Positions 7,872 to 15,641 of a stretch of 27,606 bases of DNA are shown piece after piece. Numbering within the stretch: position 1 is the first letter of the stretch; the number at the start of each line of letters is the position of its first letter. The stretch is from Aliarcobacter butzleri (GTDB lineage: Bacteria; Campylobacterota; Campylobacteria; Campylobacterales; Arcobacteraceae): assembly GCA_012522985.1 (NCBI GenBank), contig JAAYJJ010000009.1, forward strand, positions 1-27,606. Direction: 5' to 3'. The position numbers and the translations under genes are program-made. The notes beneath the pieces were generated by a model. That model did no database searches, was not told where the DNA came from, and saw only the letters and a list, made by a program, of their open reading frames with translations.

Positions 7872-10472
7872 TTATTTGGCTAATACTCCTCTTTTAGGGC
7901 CACTTACACCATAACACTGTTTGTATTTTTTGCCACTTCCACAAGGACAAGGATCATTTCTTGCTATCTTTTTTTCAAAAACACTACTTGATTGGATATT
8001 TGTTTGAGATATTTTAGTGCTTTCTTCTAGATCATGAACAATATTATCTAATACCTCTTTTTCTCTTTTTTCATCTTGAAGTTTGATAGAAAAAAGTACT
8101 TTTACAATCTCTAGTTTTATAGAGGCTATTAACTCCATAAACATATTGTAGCTCTCTTTTTTATACTCTACTAGTGGATCTTTTTGGTTATATCCTCTAA
8201 GCCCTATACCAGTTTTTAGTGTATCCATAGAGTATAGATGATCTCTCCAAGCATTATCTAGGATTTGAAGATAGAGGATTCTTTCGATTTCACTTCTTTG
8301 CTCAGGAGCTGCTAGGCTCATTTTGTCATTGTATTTACTTAGTAAAATATCTGTTAAGATTGAGTTAAGTTCCAAATACTCTTCACTTTTTAGCTCATCT
8401 TGACTTATATCTAAGTTAAGCTCTTCTTTGATTTTTAAGATTAAGCCCTCATAGTTAAACTCTTCAGCACTCATACCATCAATAATATCAAATCTAGCCA
8501 ATAAATCATTGACATATTCAGTGATATTTTCTTCTATTTTATCTTTGATATTGAAATTGGTATTTAAAAGCTCATCTCTAAATGTATATATAACTCTTCT
8601 TTGTTTATTTGCTACATCATCATACTCTAATAGATGTTTTCTACTCTCAAAGTGAAGTGCTTCTACCTTTTTTTGAGCATTTTCTATAGCTCTTGTAACC
8701 ATTTTTGACTCTATATGTTCACCTTCAGCTATACCAATTCGCTCCATAATAGTTTTGATTCTATCACTTCCAAAGATTCTAAGAAGATTATCTTCCAAGC
8801 TTAGATAAAATTGCGATTCACCCACATCTCCTTGTCTTCCACTTCTTCCTCTTAGCTGGTTGTCTATTCTTCTACTTTCATGTCTTTCTGTACCTATAAT
8901 AGCTAGTCCACCTAGCTCTTTGATATCATCACTAATCTTTATATCAACACCACGTCCAGCCATATTGGTAGCTATAGTAACAGCCCCTTTTGAACCTGCT
9001 TGAGCTATGATTTCTGCTTCTTTATCATGTTGTTTTGCATTGAGTACTGTATGAGGGATTTTCTCTTTTTTTAAGATAGAGTGTAAAACTTCACTCTTTT
9101 CTATAGATGCTGTTCCTACTAAAACAGGTTGTCCTTTTGTGTGAAGTTCTTTGATTTTTTTGCAAACTGCATCAAATTTCTCTTTTTCACTTTTATATAC
9201 AAGGTCATTTTTATCTACTCTTTTAATAGGTACATTTGTAGGAATAGAGACAACATCAAGGTTATATATTTGAGCAAACTCTGTTGCTTCTGTTTGAGCA
9301 GTTCCTGTCATACCTGATAGTTTATTGTACATTCTAAAGTAGTTTTGAAATGTTACATCAGCTAGTGTTTGAGACTCTTCTTGGATTTTGACTTTCTCTT
9401 TGGCTTCAAGTGCTTGGTGCAAACCATCGCTAAATCTTCTTCCTTCGCTAAGTCTTCCTGTAAACTCATCAACAATAATAACTTGGTTTTCTTTTACAAC
9501 ATAATCAACATCTTTTGTAAATAGATAGTTTGCTTTTAGAGCTTGATCAAGATAGTGAGATAGTTTTGCATTTTCTAGTGAGTATAGATTGTCCACATCA
9601 AAAAGCTTTTCTGCATTTTTTATACCATCTTCTGTTAGTAGTATAACTCTATTTTTTTCATCAACCGTAAAATCCCCTGTAGTTTTTACTGGTTCATCAG
9701 GTCTTTTTGGCTCAATCCTCTCACCTCTTACTAAAGCTTGTGCTACTTTGTTGGATTGTTCATAGTCACCACTTCTTGTATTGGTTGGACCACTTATAAT
9801 AAGTGGAGTTCTAGCTTCATCTATTAAAATAGAGTCCACTTCATCAACTATAACAAAGTTATGCTCTCTTTGAACTTTTTCTGTAAGGCTATATTTCATA
9901 TTATCTCTTAGATAATCAAATCCAAATTCGTTGTTTGTACCATATAATATATCACAGTTGTATTGAGCTTTTTTGTAGTTTTCATCATACATACCACTTG
10001 TAATAACTCCTACACTATATCCCAAAAAGTTATATAAAGGTTTAAGATCACTAGCATCTCTTGAAGCTAGGTAGTCATTTACTGTTACTACATGAACACC
10101 CTTACCGCTCATAGCATTGAGTGCAGCAGCCAAAGTAGCAACCAAAGTCTTACCTTCACCTGTTTTCATCTCTGCTATATTGCCATCGTGTAAAACCATA
10201 GCACCTATTAGCTGAACATCGTGATGTCTCATACCTAGTGTTCTTTTTGATGCTTCTTTAGTAATAGCAAAAGAGTCTATTAAAGCATTGTCAAGCTTTT
10301 TTGAGCCATCTTTAACGCTTTGTTTAATCTCTTCAAATTTTTCTTTAAGTTCATCGTCGCTTAAGCTAGAGTAATACTCCTCTTTAGAGTTGATTTGAGT
10401 AACCACTTTTTTGTATTTTTTGACCATTTTATCATTTTTGGTACCAAAAACCTTAGTTATTAAACTTACCAT
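7872..10472 (-). CDS. secA: Protein translocase ATPase SecA
   Basis: Motor that drives secretory proteins through SecYEG. At 866 residues the length is typical. Walker A is EMKTGEGKT (101-109) and Walker B VDEVD (209-213). The helicase-like second nucleotide-binding domain shows MAGRGVDIK and [11 protein letters not shown]. The C-terminal SecB/zinc tail reads [14 protein letters not shown] from Cys842: Cys842, Cys844 and Cys853 are present but the fourth ligand, usually His or Cys, is Tyr854. The ATG at 10470-10472 is preceded by GGGAT. It is divergent from lolA, with -10 elements and a dyad in the intergenic space, and is followed closely by the Lol permease. Identity is certain; zinc binding by the tail is open. 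Confidence 0.97.
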   Translation of the reverse strand: MVSLITKVFGTKNDKMVKKYKKVVTQINSKEEYYSSLSDDELKEKFEEIKQSVKDGSKKLDNALIDSFAITKEASKRTLGMRHHDVQLIGAMVLHDGNIAEMKTGEGKTLVATLAAALNAMSGKGVHVVTVNDYLASRDASDLKPLYNFLGYSVGVITSGMYDENYKKAQYNCDILYGTNNEFGFDYLRDNMKYSLTEKVQREHNFVIVDEVDSILIDEARTPLIISGPTNTRSGDYEQSNKVAQALVRGERIEPKRPDEPVKTTGDFTVDEKNRVILLTEDGIKNAEKLFDVDNLYSLENAKLSHYLDQALKANYLFTKDVDYVVKENQVIIVDEFTGRLSEGRRFSDGLHQALEAKEKVKIQEESQTLADVTFQNYFRMYNKLSGMTGTAQTEATEFAQIYNLDVVSIPTNVPIKRVDKNDLVYKSEKEKFDAVCKKIKELHTKGQPVLVGTASIEKSEVLHSILKKEKIPHTVLNAKQHDKEAEIIAQAGSKGAVTIATNMAGRGVDIKISDDIKELGGLAIIGTERHESRRIDNQLRGRSGRQGDVGESQFYLSLEDNLLRIFGSDRIKTIMERIGIAEGEHIESKMVTRAIENAQKKVEALHFESRKHLLEYDDVANKQRRVIYTFRDELLNTNFNIKDKIEENITEYVNDLLARFDIIDGMSAEEFNYEGLILKIKEELNLDISQDELKSEEYLELNSILTDILLSKYNDKMSLAAPEQRSEIERILYLQILDNAWRDHLYSMDTLKTGIGLRGYNQKDPLVEYKKESYNMFMELIASIKLEIVKVLFSIKLQDEKREKEVLDNIVHDLEESTKISQTNIQSSSVFEKKIARNDPCPCGSGKKYKQCYGVSGPKRGVLAK

Positions 10473-10491
10473 AAAACTATCCCTTTTTTTT

Positions 10492-10518
10492 TATCATAAC
10501 ATTATAGCTATTATGATA
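10492..10518. promoter_or_regulatory. Perfect 8-bp inverted repeat over a secA -10 element
   Basis: Arms TATCATAA (10492-10499) and TTATGATA (10511-10518) are perfect inverted copies separated by 11 bases. The spacer contains, on the minus strand, TATAAT (10501-10506), a possible secA-proximal -10. The dyad lies in the 93-base divergent region between secA and lolA. It could be a repressor site or a hairpin in the secA leader just before the A-rich stretch and GGGAT ribosome site. Confidence 0.4.
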
Positions 10519-10531
10519 GTATTTGCTTTAG

Positions 10532-10540
10532 ATTATACCA
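10532..10540 (-). promoter_or_regulatory. Probable extended -10 promoter of secA
   Basis: Minus-strand TGGTATAAT, a perfect -10 hexamer (10532-10537) with the TGn extension. It implies a transcript start near 10525, so the dyad at 10492-10518 would lie in the secA leader RNA. This is the best -10 in the divergent region. Confidence 0.45.
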
Positions 10541-10565
10541 AATAAAACTTTAAAAGGAATCTATT

Positions 10566-11078
10566 TTGAAAAAAATTCTTATCATTTGTATTATGTTTTC
10601 AAATATCTTTGCTATGGATAGTATTAAAAGCTTTTCTTCTGATTTTATACAAGAAATAACAAAGCACCAAGAGACAAAAGTAGAGTATAAAGGAAATATA
10701 ATAATAGCAAATAACTCTCATATAGCTTGGTTTTATACCTCACCACTAGAAAAAAGTATCTATATTATAAAAGATGAGGTTGTGATTATAGAGCCTATGA
10801 TAGAGCAGGTAATCTATACAAATCATCATGTTCAAATAGATCTTTTAGAGATATTAAAAAAAGCATATCATATAAAAAAGGATTTTCAAGAGATAGTTGA
10901 AGCTACTACATATAGTATAAAAGTAGATAAAGAGGGTAAAATAGAAAAGATTAGTTATATAGATGAGTTTGAAAATAGTATTAATATAATTTTTTTTAAT
11001 ACTATATACAACAAAGATATCGATATGACGCTTTTTGAGTATAATATCCCTGATGAATATGATATTATTTATAAATAG
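10566..11078 (+). CDS. lolA: Outer-membrane lipoprotein carrier protein LolA
   Basis: Periplasmic chaperone that carries lipoproteins to the outer membrane. The 170-residue product has a short signal peptide (about 1-16, ending IFA). The mature part follows the LolA pattern: FSSDFIQEI near the start, a strand YKGNIIIAN, then HIAWFYTSPLEKSIYIIKD matching the family's 'W.Y..P' region. Sequence is diverged, as expected for Campylobacterota LolA. The start is TTG at 10566-10568 with AAGGA eight bases upstream. The arrangement with divergent secA and the Lol permease supports the call strongly. No terminator is seen before rnpB, 59 bases on. Confidence 0.85.
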   Translation: MKKILIICIMFSNIFAMDSIKSFSSDFIQEITKHQETKVEYKGNIIIANNSHIAWFYTSPLEKSIYIIKDEVVIIEPMIEQVIYTNHHVQIDLLEILKKAYHIKKDFQEIVEATTYSIKVDKEGKIEKISYIDEFENSINIIFFNTIYNKDIDMTLFEYNIPDEYDIIYK

Positions 11079-11112
11079 TCGTGTAATTAAAATGATTTTT
11101 AAACACTTTACA

Positions 11113-11131
11113 AGTAAATATTTACTACAAT
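11113..11131 (+). promoter_or_regulatory. Probable rnpB promoter: 14-bp palindrome plus -10
   Basis: TACAAT at 11126-11131 places a transcript start at about 11138, exactly the first paired base of RNase P RNA helix P1. Directly upstream is a perfect 14-base palindrome, AGTAAATATTTACT (11113-11126), overlapping the first base of the -10. A TTTACA precedes it at 11107-11112, but its spacing is too short for a normal -35. Confidence 0.45.
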
Positions 11132-11137
11132 AACACC

Positions 11138-11456
11138 AAGGTATAACAGACAACAGCTTGATATTCAAGAGGAAAGTCCGAGCTGCAGTGAAGCAAGGCT
11201 TCATTTAACGAATGACTGGAGTAATCCAAGGGATAGTGCAACAGAAAGGAAACAGCCACTTATGTGGTGATGGTGAAAGGGTAGTGTAAGAGACTACCAG
11301 ACTTTTGAGCAATCTTAAGTGCTATGTAAACCCAGCTTGCAGCAAAAACGATATGGTATAAGCTTCACATTTTTGTCGTTTGCATGAGTTTTAAAGTGAT
11401 TTAAAACCTTAGATAAATTGTTGTCAAATACAAAACTCGGCTTATAGTTATACCTT
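11138..11456 (+). ncRNA. rnpB: RNase P RNA (bacterial type A)
   Basis: Catalytic RNA that matures tRNA 5' ends. Conserved core blocks are all present in order: GAGGAAAGTCCGAGCT (from 11169), AGTGCAACAGAAAGGAAAC (from 11235), GGTGAAAGGGTAGTGTAAGAG (from 11271) and the closing AAAACTCGGCTTAT (from 11432). The ends are set by a perfect ten-pair P1 helix: AAGGTATAAC (11138-11147) with GTTATACCTT (11447-11456), followed by a T run to 11460. A core helix pairs CCGAG (11178-11182) with CTCGG (11436-11440); most bacteria have CCGGG/CCCGG here, so this is a compensatory change and strong proof of the call. At about 319 bases it is on the short side. It converges with the ATPase gene, 30 bases beyond. 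Confidence 0.95.
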
Positions 11457-11486
11457 TTTTATCAATAAATATTAAGAGTCCAAGTT

Positions 11487-12728
11487 TTAATACAAAAACC
11501 CAAAAATCCAAAGTGGAACTCTATTTTTAAATCCTTGTTCTATATCATCACTTACTACAAAAGAGTTTTCTAAATCTTTTATTTGTTGAAAGCTTTTATT
11601 TCTTCCACCTATTTCAAATGTATATTTCTCTTCACAATAAAAATCTGCTATTTTACTAGCATATATACCCTTTTGATTTAATGTTTGATTGTTTTTATAG
11701 TAATTGTCTAATTGATTTAAGAAAAAAGTTTCTCTTAAATTACCAATATCAGGCTCTTTTGTGTACATAAGATTTGTATTGGCTAGATAAATCTTTTGTG
11801 GTTTATCTATATTTTTAAGAGATTGTGAGTTTTGCATTAAAAGTTTTAAAAGTCCACTATCTTCAAGTTTGGATAGATAATCTTTCAAAGTTCTATCATC
11901 ACTTATATCAGCACTTTTTTTAAGTTCACTTAAATTTGGCTCAAATGGCACACTTCTTATAATCGAGGCTAGAAGAGACTTTATCTTTTTAATAGTAGTT
12001 CCATTTAACTTAGGATAAATATAAAGCAAATCACTCTCAATAGTTATATTTATATTTTGCTGTAAAGTTTGAAAAAAGAGTATCTCATTTGGAAGTGACA
12101 AAAAGTATGGGTAGTAACCAAATCGTAAATAGTCTTTAAAAAGTGGGATTATCTTTTGCCCTTTTTCTTCAATTTGCTTTAAAATATCGTTTGAAATATC
12201 TATATGATTTTTTAAAATCTCCTCAACAGTATAGCTTTTTAGTTTATAATCATAATGAAGTTCTAAAAACTCTCTAAAACTCATACCAACCATCTCATAA
12301 ACTATTGCTCTTCTACTTAAATCATGGCTTCCTTGATTTATTTGTAGTGCTGAACTTCCTGTTGCTATTACTTTTATATGTGGAAATCTATCATAGATAT
12401 TTTTTAATCCAGCAGACCAGTTAGAATATTTATGTATCTCATCAAAACATAAAAGTTTCCCACCATTTAAGGAAAATTCTTGGGCAATTTCTATCATAGT
12501 ATATTTTGCATTTATCTCTATATCATCTAAATTTACATATAAAGCTGTTTGATTATTGTAGTTTTCCATAATATATTGAGCTATAGTTGTAGTTTTTCCA
12601 ACTCCTCTTGAGCCTAAAATTATGGATAATCTATGCTCTAATTTCTTTGTATTTATAAAGTATCTTTTATATTTTAGATTATTTATAGATATATATTCTC
12701 TACTTTTTATAAATAATTCTTCTAACAT
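11487..12728 (-). CDS. AAA ATPase with DUF4143 domain (AAA_14 family)
   Basis: A 413-residue ATPase of the AAA_14 plus DUF4143 group, common in accessory regions and of unknown cellular role. Visible motifs are Walker A GSRGVGKT (39-46), Walker B LLCFDE (92-97), sensor ATGSSA (122-127) and SRRAIVYEM (138-146). A winged-helix-like segment lies at about 245-300. The C-terminal part has a restriction-nuclease-like signature, D362 followed by EIGGRNK (372-378), as usual in DUF4143. The ATG has GGAG upstream. It has its own extended -10 promoter bracketed by two dyads, so autoregulation or control by a dedicated repressor is plausible. It sits between rnpB and the csd4-cvfB operon; base composition resembles its neighbours, so recent transfer cannot be claimed. 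Confidence 0.85.
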   Translation of the reverse strand: MLEELFIKSREYISINNLKYKRYFINTKKLEHRLSIILGSRGVGKTTTIAQYIMENYNNQTALYVNLDDIEINAKYTMIEIAQEFSLNGGKLLCFDEIHKYSNWSAGLKNIYDRFPHIKVIATGSSALQINQGSHDLSRRAIVYEMVGMSFREFLELHYDYKLKSYTVEEILKNHIDISNDILKQIEEKGQKIIPLFKDYLRFGYYPYFLSLPNEILFFQTLQQNINITIESDLLYIYPKLNGTTIKKIKSLLASIIRSVPFEPNLSELKKSADISDDRTLKDYLSKLEDSGLLKLLMQNSQSLKNIDKPQKIYLANTNLMYTKEPDIGNLRETFFLNQLDNYYKNNQTLNQKGIYASKIADFYCEEKYTFEIGGRNKSFQQIKDLENSFVVSDDIEQGFKNRVPLWIFGFLY

Positions 12729-12742
12729 TAAAGCTCCTTATA

Positions 12743-12756
12743 TGTAATAGATTACA
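12743..12756. promoter_or_regulatory. Dyad 1 at the ATPase transcription start
   Basis: TGTAAT-AG-ATTACA, perfect six-base arms. It is centred on about 12749.5, where transcription from the extended -10 next to it would begin. It shares ATGTAAT with dyad 2, and the two ATGTAAT copies (12742 and 12775) are 33 bases apart, about three helical turns. Confidence 0.5.
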
Positions 12757-12765
12757 ATTATAGCA
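12757..12765 (-). promoter_or_regulatory. Extended -10 promoter of the AAA/DUF4143 gene
   Basis: Minus-strand TGCTATAAT, a consensus extended -10 (hexamer at 12757-12762), 29 to 34 bases before the ATG. The predicted start near 12750 falls within dyad 1, and the -35 position (about 12780-12785) falls at the centre of dyad 2. Confidence 0.55.
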
Positions 12766-12770
12766 GAACT

Positions 12771-12794
12771 TTTTATGTAATGCAATACATAAAA
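12771..12794. promoter_or_regulatory. Dyad 2 over the -35 region of the ATPase promoter
   Basis: Nine-base perfect arms TTTTATGTA (12771-12779) and TACATAAAA (12786-12794) surround A-TGCA-A, so 22 of 24 positions are symmetric. It is centred at 12782.5, on the expected -35. Its half-sites resemble those of dyad 1. Placement suggests a repressor site. Confidence 0.5.
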
Positions 12795-12834
12795 GTAATT
12801 AGATCTTATCTATATAGTGCTTTAAACGTTGATT

Positions 12835-13680
12835 TTATAGTTCTACTTTTTTTATACAATCTTCACTTAGCTCTATTTCTTTATTGTCTATAAGTGTAGT
12901 TAGTGCTTTTTTATATGCTTTTTTACTTAAACCAAACATATCTTGTATCTCTTGACTTGAGCTTTTATAAGTAAGGTTGATATGGTTATTGTTTTGTTTT
13001 AAAATATCTAATATTTTTTGAGTATCATTTTGTAGATTGCTAGAACCAGTTAGTCTTAGTGATAGATCTATTTTACCATCACTTCTTATATTTTTGATAA
13101 ACCCTCTTTTTTTATCACCAATTTTTATCTCTTCAAAAACATCACTATAAAATAGAAGTGAATCATAAAGGTTATTAACTATAGCACTATATCCAAGATC
13201 TCCTTTTTTATAGACTAAAAGCTCAACTTCTTGGTTTTTATATAGGTTTTTTGTATTGCTTGATAGATATTTGGCAAACTTATGATCTCCAAAAATTCTA
13301 TTTGTTTTTTCATCTAAGCTTACTCTTAAAACAGTTTTCATTCCTTTTTTAAAGGCTATTTTTTGTTTTGATTTTGGAACAAATAGATCTTTAGGTAAAC
13401 CCCAATCAACAAATGCTCCAAAAGAGCTTAGATCTACTACTTCAAAATAAGCAAACTCACCAACTTTTGCTTTTGGTAGGCTTGTTACGGCTACTGCTCT
13501 ATCTTGAGAGTCTGTATAAACAAAAACATCTAAAACATCACCTATTTTCATATTGTTTGTGATATAACTATTTGGTAAGAGTACTTCTTGTAAATCTTTT
13601 GAACATAAATAAAATCCATTATCAGTTTGTCTATTGATTAGAAGTTTATTTATATATCCTATTTTTATTGTTTCATTCAT
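12835..13680 (-). CDS. cvfB: CvfB/YitL-family S1-domain RNA-binding protein
   Basis: A 281-residue protein of the CvfB family, which in Staphylococcus binds RNA through tandem S1-like domains and affects virulence gene expression. The family hallmark is clear: GAFVDWGLPKDLFVP at about 88-102, in the second of three S1-like units. A further unit at about 185-210 carries RGFIKNIRSDGKIDLSL. The C-terminal winged-helix part has the usual MFGLSKKAYKKALTTLI. It is the last of five overlapping genes starting at csd4, and overlaps the upstream gene by eight bases. Function in this phylum is not established; an RNA-level regulator is the likely role. Confidence 0.87.
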   Translation of the reverse strand: MNETIKIGYINKLLINRQTDNGFYLCSKDLQEVLLPNSYITNNMKIGDVLDVFVYTDSQDRAVAVTSLPKAKVGEFAYFEVVDLSSFGAFVDWGLPKDLFVPKSKQKIAFKKGMKTVLRVSLDEKTNRIFGDHKFAKYLSSNTKNLYKNQEVELLVYKKGDLGYSAIVNNLYDSLLFYSDVFEEIKIGDKKRGFIKNIRSDGKIDLSLRLTGSSNLQNDTQKILDILKQNNNHINLTYKSSSQEIQDMFGLSKKAYKKALTTLIDNKEIELSEDCIKKVEL

Positions 13681-14107
13681 TTGTTGTTCTTGCTAATTTA
13701 AGTTTACTTTTTGATTTAATAGTATGATTTATATTTTCAAAAAGTGCTGTTTGTGTTGCTATAGGGTTGATATATAGTATTGATTCATCAAAAACTATTT
13801 GAAAAATAGCTAAATATGGTATTTTAACAACACTTCCAAAATTTTCTTTACCAAAACCAGCTTCAAACTCCAAATAATCCTCATATGTATGCAAAGATTC
13901 AAATGTATAACCAGCCAACATAAAAAGAGGAAAAGGAGGCAATTTAGACTCTATTACCTTTGGTAGGTTGGGAGTAAAGCTAAGAGAGGCTATATTTGCA
14001 GTTATAGAAAACTCAACATTTTCTTTGATTAAAAACTCAATTATCTCTCTTATCTGTTTTTTTATAATATGTTGGTAATCACTATTGTTTATAATATCTA
14101 AAATCAT
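13673..14107 (-). CDS. Small protein with SspB-like pattern, possible ClpXP adaptor
   Basis: A 144-residue protein without an obvious standard name. Residues about 32-115 follow the order of strands of alpha-proteobacterial SspB, the adaptor that delivers ssrA-tagged proteins to ClpXP: an EFSITANI strand (SspB has HFYITF), a PNLPKVIESKLPPFPLFML segment (SspB: IPxxLRxRYPEEMTIVL), then YLEFEAGFG, VVKIPYLAIFQIV and FDESILYI (SspB: FSVxLSFGG, LTVPFAAITAF, DPSVxFGL). The tail ends KLKLARTTNE, reminiscent of the basic-hydrophobic ClpX-docking peptide of SspB. It overlaps the pabC-like gene by ATGA and cvfB by eight bases. The family assignment is my inference from pattern matching; a plain conserved hypothetical is the fallback. 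Confidence 0.5.
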   Translation of the reverse strand: MILDIINNSDYQHIIKKQIREIIEFLIKENVEFSITANIASLSFTPNLPKVIESKLPPFPLFMLAGYTFESLHTYEDYLEFEAGFGKENFGSVVKIPYLAIFQIVFDESILYINPIATQTALFENINHTIKSKSKLKLARTTNE

Positions 14108-14685
14108 AATATCTCCACTTTATCTAAAATATCAAAACCAATCATAGCATTTAAAAGAGCTATTTTAGAAGCACTATATAAATCATCTATAGATATCTCT
14201 TTGGTTTTTAACAAACCTTGATCTAAATATTTTGCCCTTATTGTACCATATAATAGTGGAGTTTTTGGTGTAAACCACTCATTATTTATAAAAATTGCTA
14301 TATTTGCTATAGATGTATCTGTTACTAAACCATTTTTAATGATGACTATATCATCACAATCTTCTTTTTTGCTATAACAAGAGTCTATTATATCTCTATT
14401 TAGATATTTATATGGATAGTGTATAGAGTTATTTTCTATTAATTTTAGAGTTTTTATACTTTTTTTTATATATGGAGTGAACTCTATAGACTCTATTTTA
14501 CTACTACTATAAATAAGCTTACATTTAAGTAGCTCTTTTGAAGGGGGTTTTATAAACTCTTTTAAATCAATAGCTGTATTACATCCAAAAAGCTCTTTTT
14601 TACTTTGGTTAAATCTAATATTATGATATTTTAGATTGTGTATATTAAAATTTTCACATTTTATGGTTTCAAAAAGTAAACTCAT
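14104..14685 (-). CDS. pabC: Aminodeoxychorismate lyase-like PLP enzyme (class IV)
   Basis: Converts 4-amino-4-deoxychorismate to p-aminobenzoate plus pyruvate in folate synthesis. The 193-residue protein has the class IV aminotransferase core: probable PLP lysine Lys93 in YPYKYLNR, then GLVTDTSIANIAIF, WFTPKTPLLYGTIR and a final LYSASKIALLNAMIGF. It is shorter than typical stand-alone PabC (about 260-270), lacking part of the N-terminal domain. Its start overlaps the pabB stop (ATGA), and the pairing with pabB decides the call over a branched-chain aminotransferase. PabB and PabC are, as I recall, one chain in some relatives such as Helicobacter, where the PabC half is similarly short. Confidence 0.82.
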   Translation of the reverse strand: MSLLFETIKCENFNIHNLKYHNIRFNQSKKELFGCNTAIDLKEFIKPPSKELLKCKLIYSSSKIESIEFTPYIKKSIKTLKLIENNSIHYPYKYLNRDIIDSCYSKKEDCDDIVIIKNGLVTDTSIANIAIFINNEWFTPKTPLLYGTIRAKYLDQGLLKTKEISIDDLYSASKIALLNAMIGFDILDKVEIL

Positions 14686-15641
14686 AAATAAACCTTAGCC
14701 AAAAGCTCTTGATACTCATCTATTAGCTTACTATCTAGTGTGATTCCCCCACCACTTTTATATATAAGCTTATTTTCTTTTTTTTCTATATATCGTATCA
14801 AAACACCACTATCAAAACTTTTCCCATCAAAATATCCAAAAATACCACTATAAAAACCTCTATCGTAGTTTTCAACTCTTTTTATAATATCTATAGTGCT
14901 TTTTTTAGGAGTTCCTGTTATAGATCCTGCTGGAAGTAGTTTATCTAGAATATCTCCAATATTTTCTTGCCATTTTGGATCTAAAGTTCCTTTTATCTCT
15001 GAACTTACTTGATAGAGTTTACCTTTATTTGTCTCAACTTCATCAATATATCTAAATTTAAGTACTTTAACATCTTTTGAGACCATAGATAGATCATTTC
15101 TTAAAAGATCTACTACCATAGTATGCTCTGCTAGTTCTTTTGGATTTTCTAGGAGTTTTTTTTTGGCATCTTTTATAGAGGCTTTTATAGTACCTTTCAT
15201 AGGGTAGGTAAAGATTGCATTATCTACTATTTTGATAAATCTCTCAGGTGAAAAGCAAAGAAATTTATCTTTATAAAGAAGTTTAAATTTGGCTTTTTTT
15301 ATATAATAAATCTCTTCTAAGTTTAAATTACTTTTTATTATTGTTGGTGCTGTTAAATTTAAAAGATATGTATTTCCTTGTTTGATTTGATCTATAACTT
15401 GATTAAACTTTTCTTTATACTCTTGTAGGCTAAGAGTGTTTACAATCTCAAAATCTATACTTTTATTTATATAAGGAGTAAAAGAGCCTTCTATATCAAA
15501 AAGTATTTCATTAGACTTTAAGGGATTAGTAATAATATCAACTATTTGTTTATCATAACTAATAACAACCAAAAATGGTGTTTTAGCTTTACCCAGATTA
15601 TTGAGTTTATTGATAATATCTTTATTTATACTTAACACCAA
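14682..15641 (-). CDS. pabB: Aminodeoxychorismate synthase component I
   Basis: Makes aminodeoxychorismate from chorismate and ammonia or glutamine, the first p-aminobenzoate step. The 319 residues are essentially the chorismate-binding domain: MKGTIKA, LRNDLSMVSKDVKV, LPAGSITGTPKKS and the C-terminal FYSGIFGYFDGKSFDSGVLIR. The long N-terminal half of E. coli PabB is reduced, as in other short PabB proteins. The start is uncertain: TTG at 15639-15641 or the next codon, GTG; both lie inside the end of csd4, an overlap of up to 20 bases. No pabA glutaminase is nearby. Anthranilate synthase TrpE is less likely given the adjacent pabC-like gene. Confidence 0.88.
   Translation of the reverse strand: MVLSINKDIINKLNNLGKAKTPFLVVISYDKQIVDIITNPLKSNEILFDIEGSFTPYINKSIDFEIVNTLSLQEYKEKFNQVIDQIKQGNTYLLNLTAPTIIKSNLNLEEIYYIKKAKFKLLYKDKFLCFSPERFIKIVDNAIFTYPMKGTIKASIKDAKKKLLENPKELAEHTMVVDLLRNDLSMVSKDVKVLKFRYIDEVETNKGKLYQVSSEIKGTLDPKWQENIGDILDKLLPAGSITGTPKKSTIDIIKRVENYDRGFYSGIFGYFDGKSFDSGVLIRYIEKKENKLIYKSGGGITLDSKLIDEYQELLAKVYL

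Noticed and set aside
11079..11137. A classical terminator between lolA and rnpB
   Set aside because: The only inverted repeat there is the 14-base palindrome, which has no following T run on the plus strand and fits a promoter position better.
10854..11204. A 116-codon minus-strand ORF across the end of lolA and the start of rnpB
   Set aside because: It is antisense to two well-supported genes; its composition is that of a shadow frame and it has no recognisable domain or ribosome site.
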